6,648 bases of DNA, from the NCBI GenBank assembly GCA_020636495.1, contig JACJXQ010000014.1, positions 1 to 6,648 of the forward strand. Reading direction: 5' to 3'. Position 1 is the first letter of the stretch, and every line of letters begins with the position of its first letter. This stretch comes from Chitinophagales bacterium (GTDB lineage Bacteria; Bacteroidota; Bacteroidia; Chitinophagales; Chitinophagaceae). The notes below the pieces were generated by a model that was given only the letters and a program-made list of their open reading frames with translations, was not told the origin of the DNA and did no database searches. Positions 6,360 to 6,648 of the stretch are shown piece by piece. Made by a program: the position numbers and the translations under genes.

Positions 6360-6430
6360 GCAGTGCACCATTTTCATTTTATACATTAACGAAAAACTTC
6401 GTGCGTTTGTCCTGCGGTGAAAACCTGCTT

Positions 6431-6450
6431 TTTTGTATCGTTTTGTATCG
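6431..6450. repeat. Exact 10-base tandem repeat (TTTTGTATCG twice)
   Basis: TTTTGTATCG occurs twice back to back at 6431-6440 and 6441-6450. TTTTT follows, giving about 2.4 units, with further T before the first copy. It lies 72 bases after the CCA-type stop. No function is evident. Confidence 0.9.
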
Positions 6451-6538
6451 TTTTTACCTTTTTATTGTGGGGTGTAGTAGAAATACATTTCATAGTGGTG
6501 TTTTTGTTATGTATAACTGTGGCGCAGTGCCATCCGGC

Positions 6539-6582
6539 TGTTAAGTAATGTTAAGTAAATGATGATCGTTTTACTTAACATT
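6539..6582. repeat. Three copies of TGTTAAGTAA: tandem pair plus inverted copy
   Basis: TGTTAAGTAA is present at 6539-6548 and 6549-6558, and its reverse complement TTACTTAACA at 6571-6580. The second and third copies extend to a perfect 13-bp inverted repeat (6547-6559 with 6570-6582) around the 10-base spacer 6560-6569. The copies lie one and about two helical turns apart, so they may be operator sites. As RNA the region could also fold into an AU-rich hairpin, but it lacks a clean T tract on either side. Confidence 0.9.
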
Positions 6583-6618
6583 TATCCGTTTTGCGGGTTG
6601 TACAGTATGTCAAAGAGC

Positions 6619-6643
6619 GTGCTACCTACGGGTAGTATTTATT
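6619..6643 (+). terminator. Possible weak terminator: hairpin with UACG tetraloop
   Basis: CTACC (6622-6626), loop TACG (6627-6630) and GGTAG (6631-6635) form a 5-bp stem, extendable by three G-T/A-T pairs, capped by a C(UACG)G tetraloop, a class known to be very stable. The following bases, TATTTATTT, are only moderately T-rich. It could end the CCA-type transcript or be part of the leader of a gene beyond the window. Confidence 0.3.
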
Positions 6644-6648
6644 TACAA

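Larger units (their letters stand above)
6360..6648. other. Non-coding stretch after the CCA-type gene
   Basis: I find no credible reading frame on either strand in these 289 bases. The sequence is T-rich on the plus strand and contains two exact 10-base tandem repeats, a 13-bp inverted repeat and a small UACG-loop hairpin, listed separately. No strong intrinsic terminator directly follows the CCA-type stop. A downstream gene probably begins beyond the window. Confidence 0.65.

Noticed and set aside
6389..6402. ACGAA/TTCGT hairpin as terminator of the CCA-type gene
   Set aside because: The stem is 5 bp and AT-rich, and is not followed by a T tract.

Overview
The window looks like ordinary chromosome from a member of the Bacteroidota, plausibly Chitinophagaceae or a relative. 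The evidence is the gene content (two secreted DUF1573 proteins, a bacterial-type adenine deaminase, an HD-containing CCA-adding-type enzyme), the absence of Shine-Dalgarno sequences at every start, and several matches to the Bacteroidota -7 promoter element TAnnTTTG. I see no insertion sequence, phage gene, CRISPR array, tRNA or rRNA, and no clear previously undescribed multi-gene system.

Layout from left to right. Positions 3-215 (+) hold the end of a Met/His-rich YHS-domain protein that may begin before the window, closed by a strong terminator at 235-267. Positions 297-1937 (+) encode adenine deaminase. Converging on it with a 2-base gap is a class I/II PLP aminotransferase (3133 to 1940, -). 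The apparent terminator of the aminotransferase lies inside the last part of the adenine deaminase coding sequence. A terminator at 3179-3203 (-) then closes a two-gene minus-strand operon of DUF1573 secreted proteins (4190 to 3666, then 3648 to 3223). A divergent intergenic region of about 150 bases separates this operon from a plus-strand pair: a Sua5/YciO/YrdC-family L-threonylcarbamoyladenylate synthase (4340-4912) and a tRNA nucleotidyltransferase/poly(A) polymerase-family protein with an HD domain (4941-6359). The last 289 bases (6360-6648) appear non-coding and contain short exact repeats.

How the genes relate. Adenine deaminase belongs to purine salvage. The aminotransferase is amino-acid metabolism and has no evident link to its neighbour apart from the shared 3' end. 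The two DUF1573 proteins are probable exported paralogues made from one transcript. The Sua5-family and CCA-type genes both act on tRNA (t6A synthesis and 3'-end maturation), a sensible functional pair.

The most distinctive observations are regulatory. Three genes (adenine deaminase, aminotransferase, CCA-type enzyme) have a perfect TAnnTTTG exactly four bases before the ATG, which suggests leaderless or nearly leaderless mRNAs. A minus-strand terminator is embedded in an opposing reading frame. Three copies of a 10-base sequence, two in tandem and one inverted, sit in the final intergenic region.
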